From NCBI RefSeq assembly GCF_902806685.2, contig NC_048555.1, positions 12,586,001 through 12,650,000 on the forward strand: a DNA stretch of 64,000 bases, read 5' to 3'. Shown here piece by piece: positions 1 to 59,845 of this stretch. Origin of the DNA: Maniola hyperantus (taxonomy: Eukaryota; Arthropoda; Insecta; Lepidoptera; Nymphalidae). The notes under the pieces were generated by a model. The model saw only the letters and a list, made by a program, of their open reading frames with translations, ran no database searches and was not told the DNA's origin. The translations under genes and the position numbers were made by a program. Numbering within the stretch: position 1 is the stretch's first letter; each line of letters begins with the position of its first letter.

Positions 1-136
1 TCTCTCCCTTATAGAAGTCAAATATCAAAGCTAGGGCTACCACCCTCTGGCCCGGGAGGGACAGGTCTCCGCCTGTGATTAGAGATGATAATAGAAGGGA
101 TACTGAAATGAAAAATATAATACTTAAATCACTACC

Positions 137-340
137 CATATTCTAAATGCGAAAGTGTGTCTGTTTGTTCTTCAATCACATCACAACGGATTGAGGTGAT
201 TTTTCGCATGGGAATATTTAAAGACCTGGAGAGTGACCTAGGCTACTTTTTATACCGGAAAATCAAAGAGTTCCCACGGGATTTTAAGTATCTCAAAACC
301 ACACGGATGAAGTTGCGAACATCAGCTAGTACTGATGTTA
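137..340 (-). repeat. Lepidopteran interspersed repeat, variant of the CCCGCGACTTCG family
   Basis: It reads from AAATGCGAAAGTGTGTCTG through a CAATCACATCACAACGGATT segment to a CCGGAAAATCAAAGAG/CCCACGGG segment and GCGAACATCAGCTAGT. The same layout, in the opposite orientation, occurs at 12.65, 23.67 and 60.63 kb. It may be a Lep1-like non-autonomous Helitron relative. That name is from memory and is not tested here. Confidence 0.7.
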
Positions 341-351
341 ATACTAATTTT

Positions 352-625
352 TAGTTATGTGCCTTTTAAGCAATTAAATAAATATCACTTGCTTTAACGG
401 TGAAGGAAAACATCGAGACAAAACCTGCATGCCTGAGAGTTCTCCATTATTTTCTTAAAGGTGTGTGAAGTCTGCGAATCTCCACTGTGCCGAGACAAAA
501 CCTGCATGCTTGAGAGTTCTCCATTATTTTCTTAAAGGTGTGTGAAGTCTGCGAATCTCCACTGTGCCAGCATGGTAGACTATGGCCTAATCTCTACTCA
601 TTCTGAGGATGATGATGAAGTATAA
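352..625 (+). repeat. SINE fragment with an internal 77-bp tandem duplication
   Basis: The body shares the motifs GTGAAGGAAAACATCG, CTGAGAGTTCTCCATT and a GATGATGATGA tail with the SINEs at 1972, 15975 and 52205. A segment starting CGAGACAAAACCTGCATG is present twice, at 414 and 491, so 77 bp are duplicated in tandem. Confidence 0.7.
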
Positions 626-1534
626 TTTTAACTTTTAGATTAAAAAGAAATACCAACAATTAAAATGCTCCGATTTCGGGAACCTCTTCTGCACTTGAGC
701 ACAAATTGACTCCAGACTCTGAGAATCAACTGTTTGCTCTGAAAATAAACTAAAAACAAAAATAAACACTACAAAACTGCTGTTCTTGAAGTATAAACAA
801 TAAGGTTATATGGGTTAAGCACTTAAGAAACATACTCTAATATGTATTTGCTGTTCTCGTTAATTAATTGTTGTGACATATTTAATGGTGTTTTAATAGA
901 AAACTTTCTTTAAAAGTTTTAATTGAAGATTTTTATACTCCATACGAAAATCGCCTACTGTAAAAACAAACAAAAAATTGACTGAAAAAAAAGTTGACAA
1001 ACTTGACAAATGAAATTGAAAACGGCAGTGACATTGACAAACACAGCTGACTTTGAAGTTTCCAGATTAAACTAGGTAGTACATTAGCTAAGATATAGTA
1101 TCGACCGAAAAGAGCATAAAATTAAGTGAGGGCGCTTCTCTCATACATCGTGTAAACTACCTATCAAATTGCTTCAAACTCCATAATATTCTACATTCTA
1201 CAACTTTTACAATGACATGCATATTGTAACAACTTTCAAAGTAAAAAGTAGCCTATAGAGAACCTATTACCGCCCTAAGCTTCTTTCAGAATGCTTGCAA
1301 GTTGCAACATGTCGATGGGAGGGTATGAAGAAACGAAAAAATGATGCGCAAAGTAAAACAGTAGATCCCAGTACACAGCTGTTGTAAACCTTACAGAGGC
1401 TTATCTAGCTAGTAAGCAAATTCGTAAAGTTCCGGGTTCAATGTCCGGTTTTAAAATAAACGTGAGATGAAAAGGGCACTACCGGGTACCTACATGGTTA
1501 AGTTTCATCTAAGTTTATATGTTCAGTCGTTTTT

Positions 1535-1966
1535 AGGGTTCCGTACCTCAAAAGGAAAAACAGAACCCTTATAGGATCACTTTTTGTCTGTCCATCTGTC
1601 TGTCTGTCCGTCTGTATGTCTATCAAGAATCCTACAGGGTACTTCCCGTTGACTTAGAATTATAAAATTTGGCAGGTAGGCAGGTCTTATAGCAGACATT
1701 AGGGGAAAAATCTGAAAACCGTGAATTTGTAGTTACCTACATTACACAAAAAAAAATTGTGGTCACGAACTAATAATTAGTATTTTCAATTATCAAAATA
1801 AGATAACTATGTATATCAAGTGGGGCATCATATTATGAAAGGACTTCACCTGTACCTACATTCTAAAACAGATTTTTTTTATCGTGCAAAATGTGGCAAA
1901 ATACGACTGTAGTTACTACGGAACCCTCGGTGCGCGAGCCTGACTCGCACTTGGCCAGTTTTTTCA
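1535..1966 (+). repeat. GGTTCCGTAC-family interspersed repeat, near full length
   Basis: It starts AGGGTTCCGTACCTCAAAAG, contains a (GTCT)n stretch and CCTACAGGGTACTTCCCGTT, and ends CGGTGCGCGAGCCTGACTCG followed by CACTTGGCCAG. Full or partial copies lie at 12898, 19245, 20602, 49280, 61440, 62063 and 63092. Confidence 0.85.
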
Positions 1967-1971
1967 AAATA

Positions 1972-2268
1972 ATTATCACCATCATCATCATCAACTCAAC
2001 GCCGACCCACTACCGAGTATCGGGTCTCCTCTCAGAATGAAAAGGGTTTAGGCTGCAAATTACCATGCTGGCTAAGTGCGCATCAACAGACCTTTGAGAA
2101 CATAATGGAGAACTCTCAGGCTTACAGTTTTCCTCAACCTTAAAGCAAGTGATATTAATTAATTGCTTAAAACGCACACAATTCGAAAAAGTTAGAGGTG
2201 CGTGTCCGGGATCGAACTCCAAAGTTCCTGAATAGGAGAGCGACCTCTTAACCACTAGGCTATCATTA
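1972..2268 (-). repeat. tRNA-derived SINE, minus strand
   Basis: On the minus strand it starts with ATAGCCTAGTGGTTAAGAGG, which resembles a pol III A box, then a GGAGTTCGATCCCGG B box. It continues through CTGAGAGTTCTCCATTATG and ends in a GATGATGATGATGG tail. It belongs to the same family as 52205-52495. Confidence 0.8.
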
Positions 2269-2297
2269 TTTTAAAATTATACATTCATACATCTTCT

Positions 2298-2503
2298 AAA
2301 TATATAAAAGGAAAAGCTGACTGACTGATCTCAACGGACAGGTCAAAGTACTGGACTGATTAGGCTGAAGTTTGGCATGCAAATAGCTATTATGAATCCG
2401 CTAAGAAAGGGTTTTGAAAATTAAACCCCTGAAAGGGGCTAAGAAGGGATTTGAAATTTGTGAAAGTCCACGCGGACAAAGTCGCGGGCATGAGCTAGTT
2501 AAA
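2298..2503 (-). repeat. Interspersed repeat, TCGCGGGCATGAGCTAGTT type
   Basis: It runs from TATATAAAAGGAAAAGCTGA to GACAAAGTCGCGGGCATGAG, then CTAGTT. Related copies are at 15597 and 60100 (opposite orientation) and 18218 (same orientation). Confidence 0.7.
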
Positions 2504-2649
2504 TTACTTATAATAAAATAATAGAGACATTAATTCAAATCCAATCTACTCTTGTGTCCAAAGCTATTATAACTAGGTACTTAGTTATGGTAGCGAGCGT
2601 TTAATAATAAAGTTGATTTTATTGCGTAACAAATTACATATCAAATCTG

Positions 2650-3300
2650 CAGTGGCGGACTGACATTCAGAGGCCCGATGCGCAACCTGGTTTGAAGGCC
2701 CCCTTCTTTCTTTCTTCCTTCTGGGCAGTTTTCCGCACATAAACGAAAAGTATCTGTCTGTTGTGCGTGCAGTTCACCTCCCCCTACAATCTCCCACACT
2801 CCCCCCCCCCCTCCTATCTCTCCCCCATGTCTCCCCACCTTCCCCAATCTCTATTCACCTTTAACTGGCGTAAAAATCCTTTAATTGTACAGAAATTGGA
2901 ACCGCTTCTTAAGTCTTGATCAACCGATATATGTCCACTGCCCAGGATTCAGTTTTGTGCCACCTGGATCCAGCGACTTTCTGCATCTGTGATCTGTCTA
3001 TCTAGAGGGGAGTCTACCAACCCAGTAACTAGGTACTTTGGAATGCAAGGTCAGTACCTACCATTCTTGCACCTTGGGACCGCGACTCCTATTAGTTCTT
3101 CGAACTGACTGTCCCGCTCATTGACTTCAGCTTTGCAATATCACTAAATTGGTAGCCTAAACTTAGTTCAGTCTTCAATTTTCCACGGGCTCTCCTTACC
3201 TTACCGGGGATTTGATTAAAGGAGATTTCTCAAGATTTGGGGGCCCCCTGAAATTAGAGGCCTGAGGCCTCCTCATGCGCAAGAGTTAATCCGTCACTAC
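2650..3300. repeat. Inverted-repeat element beginning CAGTGGCGG
   Basis: The left end CAGTGGCGGACTGAC and the complement of the right end (TAGTGACGGATTAACTC) are imperfect inverted repeats. Both carry GAGGCC and ATGCGCAA motifs nearby. It is a probable non-autonomous DNA transposon with a C-rich simple stretch near 2780-2840. Family not assigned. Confidence 0.5.
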
Positions 3301-3753
3301 ATCACTCACATAGGTATCTAAGTACCACCTAAGTATCAATTCTAACAGGTAGGCCGTACGAGGCAGTGCTATTGTTAGCGTATTTTAGCAACACGAAAAA
3401 GTGTGTCATCCGTTATCCATTGCCTACGCTATAAAGAATTGTCTGAATGACTGATACCGTTATCAGGCAAATTACCGCGAAACAATAGCGTTAAAACTTT
3501 CATGGACCGGCCCGAAACTGTTTTATCAGAGCTATGCTAATTGCTCGCGGTCGTTTATCACACATTTCTTGGCCTGATAAGATTATAGCCGTCATATGGC
3601 GCGTCTGAACGCCATCTTTACCAAGTTTGGTTTAAGAATTTCGTAAATAATAAAGTACGGGTTACTTTTTGAGGTGTTTTCGAAGTGTTTTAGTGAAAGT
3701 GGTGATGTGTTTACGTGTTGTTTTGCAAGAAATGAGTGATATTGGTTAAAGCC

Positions 3754-52646
<48,893 letters not shown>

Positions 52647-52837
52647 GCCTCGGCCACCGACCAGCTGCGAGCGTTCCTTAGGGTCTTATATTCCTTGTTA
52701 TGACGGCGTATTCGTTGATGGTGATTGTGATGATTATGATATGATTGTGATGATGATGATTATAAAGTTTTGTTCCAAACTGTATAGGACCAGTAACTGC
52801 TTGCGATTGGTCAAGATCATGAATAAAGGTGGATCAC
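52647..52837 (+). other. Nedd4: Start of the Nedd4 3' UTR
   Basis: It includes a (GATGATTAT)-like low-complexity stretch and AATAAA at 52822-52827, the first possible polyadenylation signal. Later AATAAA motifs occur at about 55978 and 56413-56425, so a longer 3' UTR spanning the minisatellite is possible. Confidence 0.5.
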
Positions 52838-54077
52838 GCACTCCTAATACCCACTTGAAGTATACCTACTTATCGCTATCCCACTTTGACTAACAAATTA
52901 GAGCGAGAGGTCAGAAGCCAGTGGTGTCAGACCTCTTGCTTGGCAGTCGACTAACAAATTAGAGCGAGAGGTCAGAAGCCAGTGGTGTCAGACCTCTTGC
53001 TTGGCAGTCGACTAACAAATTAGAGCGAGAGGTCAGAATCCAGTGGTGTCAGACCTCTTGCTTGGCAGTCGACTAACAAATTAGAGCGAGAGGTCAGAAT
53101 CCAGTGGTGTCAGACCTCTTGCTTGGCAGTCGACTAACAAATTAGAGCGAGAGGTCAGAAGCCAGTGGTGTCAGACCTCTTGCTTGGCAGTCGACTAACA
53201 AATTAGAGCGAGAGGTCAGAAGCCAGTGGTGTCAGACCTCTTGCTTGGCAGTCGACTAACAAATTAGAGCGAGAGGTCAGAATCCAGTGGTGTCAGACCT
53301 CTTGCTTGGCAGTCTACTAACAAATTAGAGCGAGAGGTCAGAAGCCAGTGGTGTCAGACCTCTTGCTTGGCAGTCTACTAACAAATTAGAGCGAGAGGTC
53401 AGAAGCCAGTGGTGTCAGACCTCTTGCTTGGCAGTCTACTAACAAATTAGAGCGAGAGGTCAGAAGCCAGTGGTGTCAGACCTCTTGCTTGGCAGTCTAC
53501 TAACAAATTAGAGCGAGAGGTCAGAATCCAGTGGTGTCGGACTTCTTGCTTGGCAGTCGACTAACAAATTAGAGCGAGAGGTCAGAAGCCAGTGGTGTCA
53601 GACCTCTTGCTTGGCAGTCGACTAACAAATTAGAGCGAGAGGTCATATTCCAGTGGTGTCAGACCTCCTGCTTGGCAGTCGGCAGTCGACTAACAAATTA
53701 GAGCGAGAGGTCATATTCCAGTGGTGTCAGACCTCTTGCTTGGCAGTCGGCAGTCGACTAACAAATTAGAGCGAGAGGTCATATTCCAGTGGTGTCAGAC
53801 CTCTTGCTTGGCAGTCGGCAGTCGACTAACAAATTAGAGCGAGAGGTCATATTCCAGTGGTGTCAGACCTCTTGCTTGGCAGTCGGCAGTCGACTAACAA
53901 ATTAGAGCGAGAGGTCATATTCCAGTGGTGTCAGACCTCTTGCTTGGCAGTCGGCAGTCGACTAACAAATTAGAGCGAGAGGTCATATTCCAGTGGTGTC
54001 CGATTTTTCGCTCTAATTTGTTAGTGGAAGGGGAACAGCGATAAGTAAGTACTTGCTTCAAGTAGGTACTAAGAGTG
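52838..54077. repeat. MITE with an internal minisatellite of 61-bp and 68-bp units, 18 copies
   Basis: The outer inverted ends are CACTCCTAATACCCACTTGA ... TTATCGCTATCCC and the inverse of GAACAGCGATAAGTAAGTAC ... AGTACTAAGAGTG. Between them CTAACAAATTAGAGCGAGAG recurs 18 times from 52889 to 53961: 13 units of 61 bp, then units of 68 bp with an extra CGGCAGT. Each unit holds a hairpin, GCGAGAGGTC pairing with GACCTCTTGC. Confidence 0.93.
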
Positions 54078-54083
54078 CTCTAT

Positions 54084-54190
54084 CCCACCGCTGCTGAGCT
54101 ACCAGGCTCGCAGGGCGTCGACTGAGCCTCCACTGGTCGACTGACCAGCTGCGAGCGTTCTTTAGGGCCTTATATTCCTTGTTATTTTAG
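54084..54190 (+). pseudogene. Decayed duplicate of the end of Nedd4 exon 24 and its 3' UTR
   Basis: GAGCTACCAG, GGCTCGCAGGGCGTCGACTG and AGCCTC, then ACCAGCTGCGAGCGTTCTTT and AGGGCCTTATATTCCTTGTT match 52574-52700. Relative to the original, about 33 nt and 9 nt are missing from the coding part. The 9-nt loss lies between two GGGC repeats. It has no acceptor site and cannot be a functional exon. Confidence 0.9.
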
Positions 54191-54425
54191 CGTTTAAACT
54201 ATCGTGAGTGATTTCCATTATAATGATATCTGTCAACGGCTTTACTCACGTGTTTAGTCGACGTTAGCTCGACTAGTTTCGAACCCATCCGGGGGTCCCA
54301 ACCTCACAACGGGCTCTACAGCAACGGGCAGCGGCACGCGCAGCTCGCAGTCTCAACCGCGACGCGTGAAAAAGGTAGTCAGTTCGCGCACGTCTACTAA
54401 ACATAGTAGTTTCTTAGTAGACTTT
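54191..54425. repeat. MITE family F, partial and inverted
   Basis: GTTTAAACTATCGTGAGTGA, TTTACTCACGTGTTTAGTCG and CGCAGTCTCAACCGCGACGC match parts of 21341-21580 in the opposite order. It also contains ACAGCAACGGGCAGCGGCAC. Confidence 0.72.
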
Positions 54426-55040
54426 TATTTCCTGGAAACCTTAGCTTCTGCCCAGATGTATATTTTTCTTTTTCTTTAGGTAAAAAATAGCTAAGCCTTT
54501 GTAGATATATGCTACAAAACTACTCTATCAATTTTTAATAATTTTTCCTATAAAATGATGCCGAAAACGTGTGGAGGCACCCTCACGAATTGTATATCAA
54601 ACAAGAATGTACGATATTCCATTACTTTAAGGTCCATATTTGTTTGTCCGGTGTGAAGTTAGAACGGGTTGATATATGCCTTACTCATTTATGTGATTGT
54701 GACTAATATTCTAATGTTCTTAGAGTTTTTAAACTGTGAATTAAGAGGATTACTATTTTATTAGTTAGTTAAATCAGTAACCCTTATTATAAATGCGAAA
54801 GTGTGTTTGTTTCTTGCTGTACAGGATGCTTCAATGAAAGGCCGCAAATATTGATAAAAGCTCTTCTAAAAACGTATTTCACGCCTATATCTGTGAATAC
54901 ATCTTTTTTTCATTTTCATTCTAAAAATTTTACATTTTCCTTTTTCCAATTTGACAAATCTGTCTTATGAAAAACGTTTTCTTTTTTTTGAGCCATTCTT
55001 TATTATTAAACAACAAAAAAAGGTTTAATACGCGTCGCCT
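54426..55040. other. Downstream of Nedd4, AT-rich, no gene recognised
   Basis: A short AAATGCGAAAGTGTG scrap of the CCCGCGACTTCG family lies at about 54791. Otherwise nothing supportable. Confidence 0.4.
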
Positions 55041-55320
55041 ACACTTGCTTTGTTGGTTTGTTCTTCAATCACGTCGCAACGGTGCAACGGATTGACGTGA
55101 TTTTTTCTACGGGTATAGATAAAGACCTGTAGGGCGCGAATATTACGGTACGCGGCAAAAAGTAGTGTACATCGACCTTTTAGAAAGAGGTAGCGGTTTT
55201 GTAGAGCATTGTCTCTGTCGTTGAGACCTATAAAACGTCACAGGTATGAGTGACAGAGACAACGCTCTACAAAGCCGAAACGTGATTCTAAAGGCCGATG
55301 TATATTACTTTCTGTACTAC
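55041..55320. repeat. Variant CCCGCGACTTCG scrap followed by MITE family C
   Basis: GTTCTTCAATCACGTCGCAA with GGTATAGATAAAGACCTG is the variant repeat. GGTACGCGGCAAAAAGTAGT to GGCCGATGTATATTACTTTC (about 55148-55313) is family C with TTTTGTAGAGCATTGTCTCT. Confidence 0.75.
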
Positions 55321-55620
55321 CACTTTTATGAGTTACGCGGATGTACCTGCGCAGAAATCTTGTTTTTGAATGGCGCGAAAATATCTCAGCCAATCATAGC
55401 GCGCGTCCGTCCGCTATTGGTTGTTGCCTACGCGCCATGTTTTGTACGCGCGAATTATGTGCGAGATAGCACGAGTCTCTGTTGTTCTTGTGTTTAAAAT
55501 CTTAACGTCAAGCAATAAGGTCTGTATTTCATTGGCGTACATTCGGGTTTAGTCGTTGGATATCACTTTTCTGCGCAAACGAATTTTGCCGATGCGACAT
55601 ATAAAAGTGCTAAATACTGA
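55321..55620. repeat. MITE family D, longer copy
   Basis: ACCACTTTTATGAGTTACGC and its inverse GCGACATATAAAAGTGCTAA at the ends, with GTCTGTATTTCATTGGCGTA and TTCTGCGCAAACGAATTTTG as in 15307. The centre has AGCCAATCATAGCGCGCGTC. Confidence 0.7.
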
Positions 55621-55642
55621 ACTCATGCAACTAATGTGCTCT

Positions 55643-57009
55643 TAGGGTGCCTGTCCACTAAACCACAGCGGAGTCAAGACGATTTCAGCAAACTAATCAG
55701 ATGACAGATTAAAAATGGCAATCCTCTTAGATCACAACTCCTATATATTTTTAAAATTTCGCTTAAAAATGCTTTTCAATGAAAGTTCGGCTTACATTCA
55801 GCCACATTGTAATACTGTTATTCACAATCTTCAAAAAAATTACGTCTAAATGTATTGTTATCTATTTGATTATGCTACCCGCGGAAAAGAATAGCACTAG
55901 GTACTAAAAGTTTAAAAATTGTGTTTTTTAACATAAAACAAAAAAAACTTATCTTTGTATTAAGTTTAGTTTTGGCGCAAATAAATATTTGAGTAGCTGC
56001 ATTCCAATCTGTTTACAGTTAGGCCAATAAAATCAGATCTCAGGTTGACAGATGGAAATTTGTTTGGATGAAAAAGTTTTGACAAGTAATATTTTAACTA
56101 TATTAGCTTTTGTAGCTGAATGTGAGCCGTACGTGTATTATTTTTTATAGATATTATTCATTTGTATATAGATTAGGCTACGGTGTATTTAAAAATTGCT
56201 ATTGTATAAACGTTGAAAGTTTGGGGGGAGGGGGAGTCGTCCATATAATGGAATGAGATTGGTCAGTTATATAAAGTAAAAAGCAATTGTTTACGCCATG
56301 TATTTATTACCTTACTATATTAATTTACTTTAACTATTACTCCGACTCGGTTTGGATAGTATATTATTATGTACCTAGTTATATAAAAAACAATTACTTA
56401 AATTGAATAGTTAGGTTAAATAAATAAATAAATTTTTAATACTTATAAACAGCGAAAATCCTAGATGTTTAAGGTGCAATTTGATTTATCAATACAGATT
56501 ATAAATAACACTGATTGTTAAGATTTATCGAGATAATGTACTAATTTGTTATTAAGTATAAAATAATACATATATGTATATATTATATTTATATTTACAC
56601 GATTTTTTGCTATATTACTAAGCCGTAAAATAATCTGATAAAGACAATTTGTATTCACAGTTATTTAAATATATCATAATATATTGATTGTTTAAATATC
56701 GCAATAAAAATGACGCAATAATAAAAAGCTTTCATGCAAAGTGCTAAGGTAATAATACCTACATAACACAAAAGATTGATTTCTACAGTATTTTTGGGAA
56801 GAAATATGAATAATTTGCGACATGTAAACCAACCTTTATTGTTATGACGTCATGTGTGATGTCAAACCTAGCAAGAGGTGTCAAATTTGACATCATTTTT
56901 ACACACTAAACTAAAACTACACTAAAAATTGGCAGTCAGAGGAGGTTGCGGACAGAAGTGAAAACTGAAAACTATTATAATAATAGTGGCTTTATTTTTG
57001 ATTTAATGT
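55643..57009. other. AT-rich stretch with MITE scraps, possible distal 3' UTR
   Basis: Scraps of family K (GGGTGCCTGTCCACTAAACC, 55645) and family B (ACGTCTAAATGTATTGTTAT, about 55843-55905). After that only AT-rich sequence with several AATAAA motifs near 55978, 56413 and 56702. No coding stretch. Confidence 0.4.
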
Positions 57010-57186
57010 GTTTTAAAATCCCGTGGGAACTTTTTGATTTTCCGGGATAAAAAGTAGACTATGTCCTTCCCCGGTGTGCAAGCTATCTCTGTACCAAATT
57101 TCATCAAAATCGGTTGAACGAATGAGCCGTGAAAGGCTAGCAGACACAGACACACACTTTCGCATTTATAATATTAGTAGTATGGA
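57010..57186 (+). repeat. CCCGCGACTTCG-family repeat, 5' truncated
   Basis: AAAATCCCGTGGGAACTTTT, CCGGGATAAAAAGTAGACTA and CATTTATAATATTAGTAGTA then TGG. Confidence 0.85.
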
Positions 57187-57244
57187 TGAATTTCTATTTT
57201 ATAGAATACAAAACTTGTTTTAACATATATATTGTATATATTTT

Positions 57245-57530
57245 CTTACTCGCCATTTAAAGTCCTTTATTTTGACACCCCACTCGAGGGTGTAGAAAAA
57301 AATATTTTTTAGCCTGCACATAAAATCCGCCATTTTTATTTTTTAAGAATATAATGTACCTACCCAGTGACACTCGCGTCATCAAGATGAATCTAATGAC
57401 GTATCATTTATCAAATTTGGTTGAGCCGTTCAGTCAATGCGTTCAGTAGTTACAAGCGTACATAGGAACGGACAGACATTCAGATCAAACACACAAACCT
57501 CCTTTGGGCTTCGCCGCAGTCGGGTAAAAA
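57245..57530 (+). repeat. Interspersed repeat, CACTCGAGGGTG / GCTTCGCCGCAGTCGGG type
   Basis: GACACCCCACTCGAGGGTGT, AAAATCCGCCATTTTTATTT, CTAATGACGTATCATTTATC and CTCCTTTGGGCTTCGCCGCA follow in the order expected of a dispersed insect repeat. It is seen once in this window. Confidence 0.5.
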
Positions 57531-57763
57531 TAGATGAGTGCCGAAGAACAAAGTCAGTACGCTCTATAGATCTCACAGACTATTTAGTTTAGTTTTAGTT
57601 CAGTGTCCAATTAAGATCCTAGTGTAACTTTTCAGGTTAAATACGGAACAACAGCATTGGTTATCAGTATAATTAGATAAAACTTACTCGATTTCGAATT
57701 TCACATTTTCAATATATTCCGTAAAATTGAGGAGATTTTATTTGCTGGCAGCTTTTGTTCTAA

Positions 57764-58365
57764 AGGGCTTATTCCACCTTCCTAAATAAGACGTCCTAAA
57801 TGGTATAGTTACCGTCAAACTAGCCAACTTTGCCACTCAATGATATTTTCCCCAAAAAGCAATTTATAAGCAAATTCGCTATGTAATTTGTATTGTAGTA
57901 TAAATATTTTAGTGATAAAATGAGCTGGCAATTTTACCATGCGATTATTTCTCTTTTCAACACAAACCTGACCAAGCAGTTTTAAATCTTGAGGGTTGTG
58001 ACATTTCAGGAAAATGTTTCTATTTAAAATTATTTTCACCTGTAATATAAATACTACAATCAAAATTTGGAAACCTAGGCCAAGACGGCCTTAAATTATA
58101 GTCATGGTATTTTTCACGTATTTTTAAGAGTTATATTTGGATGAAAAATCGACGTGGGCAATGTTGGCTAAATGTCCGGATTACTTTGCCCGCCATCAAA
58201 ACCGAGCAAATTTTGGTTTAAACGTTAATTTATCAAAAAAAAATACATTTTGAATTTGCTTATAAATTGCTTTTTGGGCAAAGTATCATTGAGTGGCAAA
58301 ATTGGCTAGTTTGACGGTAACTATACCATTTAGGACATCTTATTTAGGAAGGTGGAATAAGCCCT
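57764..58365. repeat. Long inverted-repeat element, 602 bp
   Basis: AGGGCTTATTCCACCTTCCT returns as the inverse at 58346-58365, and the arms stay paired for about 120 bp (GGTATAGTTACCGTCAAACT, AGCAATTTATAAGCAAATTC). Flanked by TAA on both sides, a likely 3-bp target duplication. Confidence 0.92.
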
Positions 58366-58949
58366 TAACTTCAACTAAGTACGCCCTCCTGTCAATGTCA
58401 TTGAAGTGCCAAGAGAGCCTTGCAGTACTCATGTCGTACTGGCGGTTTTCGCAGGTTAGTCGCGTTTCTAAAATATTTACTTGTTTTATGTTTGAGAGGA
58501 GTTCCGTGCTCTATAGTGAGCCGGCGATGGTTTGATCATGATGAGTTTTAACTTGAAAAGTTATACTAGGGCTTCAGGACAGGGTGCCATTTTACAAAAT
58601 TTCAGTTTTTGAGTAAAACAATGTTGGGTGTCGTCGAGATGTTGACTTTATTTTATTACGAGTACCTACGTTGTACTGTATTGTACTGTACTGTACTGTA
58701 CTGCAGTATACTGTACGAGCAAGTGTAAATAGTTTATTCCAAATGGAGGATTAATGCAAATAAAATATCGATTATATCGTTTTTTGTTTTTCATTTTTAT
58801 TTGTATGACCTGTGGGCGAGGCCACAACACTGCGTGCGACATCGTATCGCAAAACGATGCCGCTTACGATCACTAAAAAAACAGGCGGCGGCTGTTGGAC
58901 CATAAAAGATTATACTCATTCCCACAAGCGACATAGGACTTTCTTGAGG
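58366..58949. other. Intergenic stretch with simple repeat and SINE scrap
   Basis: A SINE scrap (CCGTGCTCTATAGTGAGCCG then GCGATGGTTTGATCATGATG) at 58503-58545 and a (GTACT)n run at about 58671-58720. No gene seen. Confidence 0.5.
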
Positions 58950-59235
58950 CGGAGTGTAGGTCTTATAAGTAAGAGGTTCTGGGCTCGATTCCCGGCAGGG
59001 GCAATTTGGGAATTTAAAATTTCTAAGTTGTCTCTGGTCTTGTCTGATGGGAGGCTTTGGCTGTGGATAGTTACCAACCTACCGGCAAATCCGTGCCGCG
59101 AAGCAATTTCGAGTTCCGGTATGATGCCGTGTATATACGAACCGAGTACCAACCTGTAACTGCCATATTCCTTCCAAGTTAGCCCGCTTCCATGTTAGAC
59201 TGCATCATCACTTACCACCAGGTGCGATCGCAGTC
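58950..59235 (+). repeat. SINE (third family), near full length
   Basis: GGTTCTGGGCTCGATTCCCG (B box), GTCTTGTCTGATGGGAGGCT, GATAGTTACCAACCTACCGG and ACTTACCACCAGGTGCGATC, then GCAGTCAAAGAGCTTA. The tail matches 12195 and 46639. Confidence 0.82.
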
Positions 59236-59339
59236 AAAGAGCTTACACATTTTACATGCACTATTTGCGGTCTGCAATTTAGGAATTTCTGATTCACCAG
59301 TCAAAATAACATTCTGGATTGTAAAATTATTGTACCTAA

Positions 59340-59695
59340 CTAGCTGCTCGATTGCGGTAGAATGACAGCTTGACAACTAAAATGTCACGATCGCATTCAC
59401 CTGTGATTGGTTGACGCTCGTTCACTATTGGCTACAATGCATTGTTGCAACAAGAATCGCACAAATTCAGCCAATCAGCCCCCTGATTGTGTAAGAATAA
59501 CCATTTCATGGCTATCGCAATCGTCAAGAAATTCTGCCCTTTGATTGGTTGATTCGCTGTTTACATTTTTTCACAGCCAATCAAAGGGCAGATTTCTTGA
59601 CGATTGCGATAGGCATGAAATGGTTATTCTTACACAATTGGGGAGCTGAACAATTGAGATTGTAATAATGATTGATGCAGGTTTTACGAAATCGA
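59340..59695. repeat. MITE family E with a nested MITE family H
   Basis: CTAGCTGCTCGATTGCGGTA to GATGCAGGTTTTACGAAATC. The body is interrupted between CCAATCAG and AACAATTGAG by the palindrome at 59476-59648. Confidence 0.87.
59476..59648. repeat. MITE family H nested in family E
   Basis: CAGCCCCCTGATTGTGTAAG to ACACAATTGGGGAGCTG, 173 bp, nearly identical to 30833-31005 but with slightly mismatched tips. Confidence 0.9.
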
Positions 59696-59702
59696 CCCCA
59701 GT

Positions 59703-59845
59703 CGCAACAGGTTGACATGTCCATCAGGGTGGGGACGGGGGACGCCCTGCACTGCACACGTGCTAGCGCGGGTGTGCGTCGCGTTCCCCTCTACGACTCA
59801 CCTCAAACCCTGATAGCCATCTCGACATGTCGCGTACTATAGGTA
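59703..59845. repeat. MITE family I
   Basis: GACATGTCCATCAGGGTGGG and GGGGACGCCC at the left, CCTGATAGCCATCTCGACAT and GTCGCG at the right. Same plan as 4319-4475. Confidence 0.7.

Larger units (their letters stand above)
1..3753. other. 5' flank of Nedd4, repeat-rich, no coding gene seen
   Basis: This flank holds the repeats listed separately. The stretches 1-136, 626-1534 and 3301-3753 show no recognisable repeat or gene. The last few hundred bases before 3754 probably contain the promoter and 5' UTR of the first Nedd4 transcript form, but I see no convincing TATA box or initiator. The short reading frames here look random or repeat-derived. Confidence 0.5.

Noticed and set aside
52889..54005. 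CRISPR-like array of regularly spaced repeats
   Set aside because: The whole unit repeats, with no variable spacers, and the genome is an insect. It is a minisatellite.
58970..59010. tRNA 3' half
   Set aside because: Part of the third SINE family, with the same tail as at 46639 and 12195.
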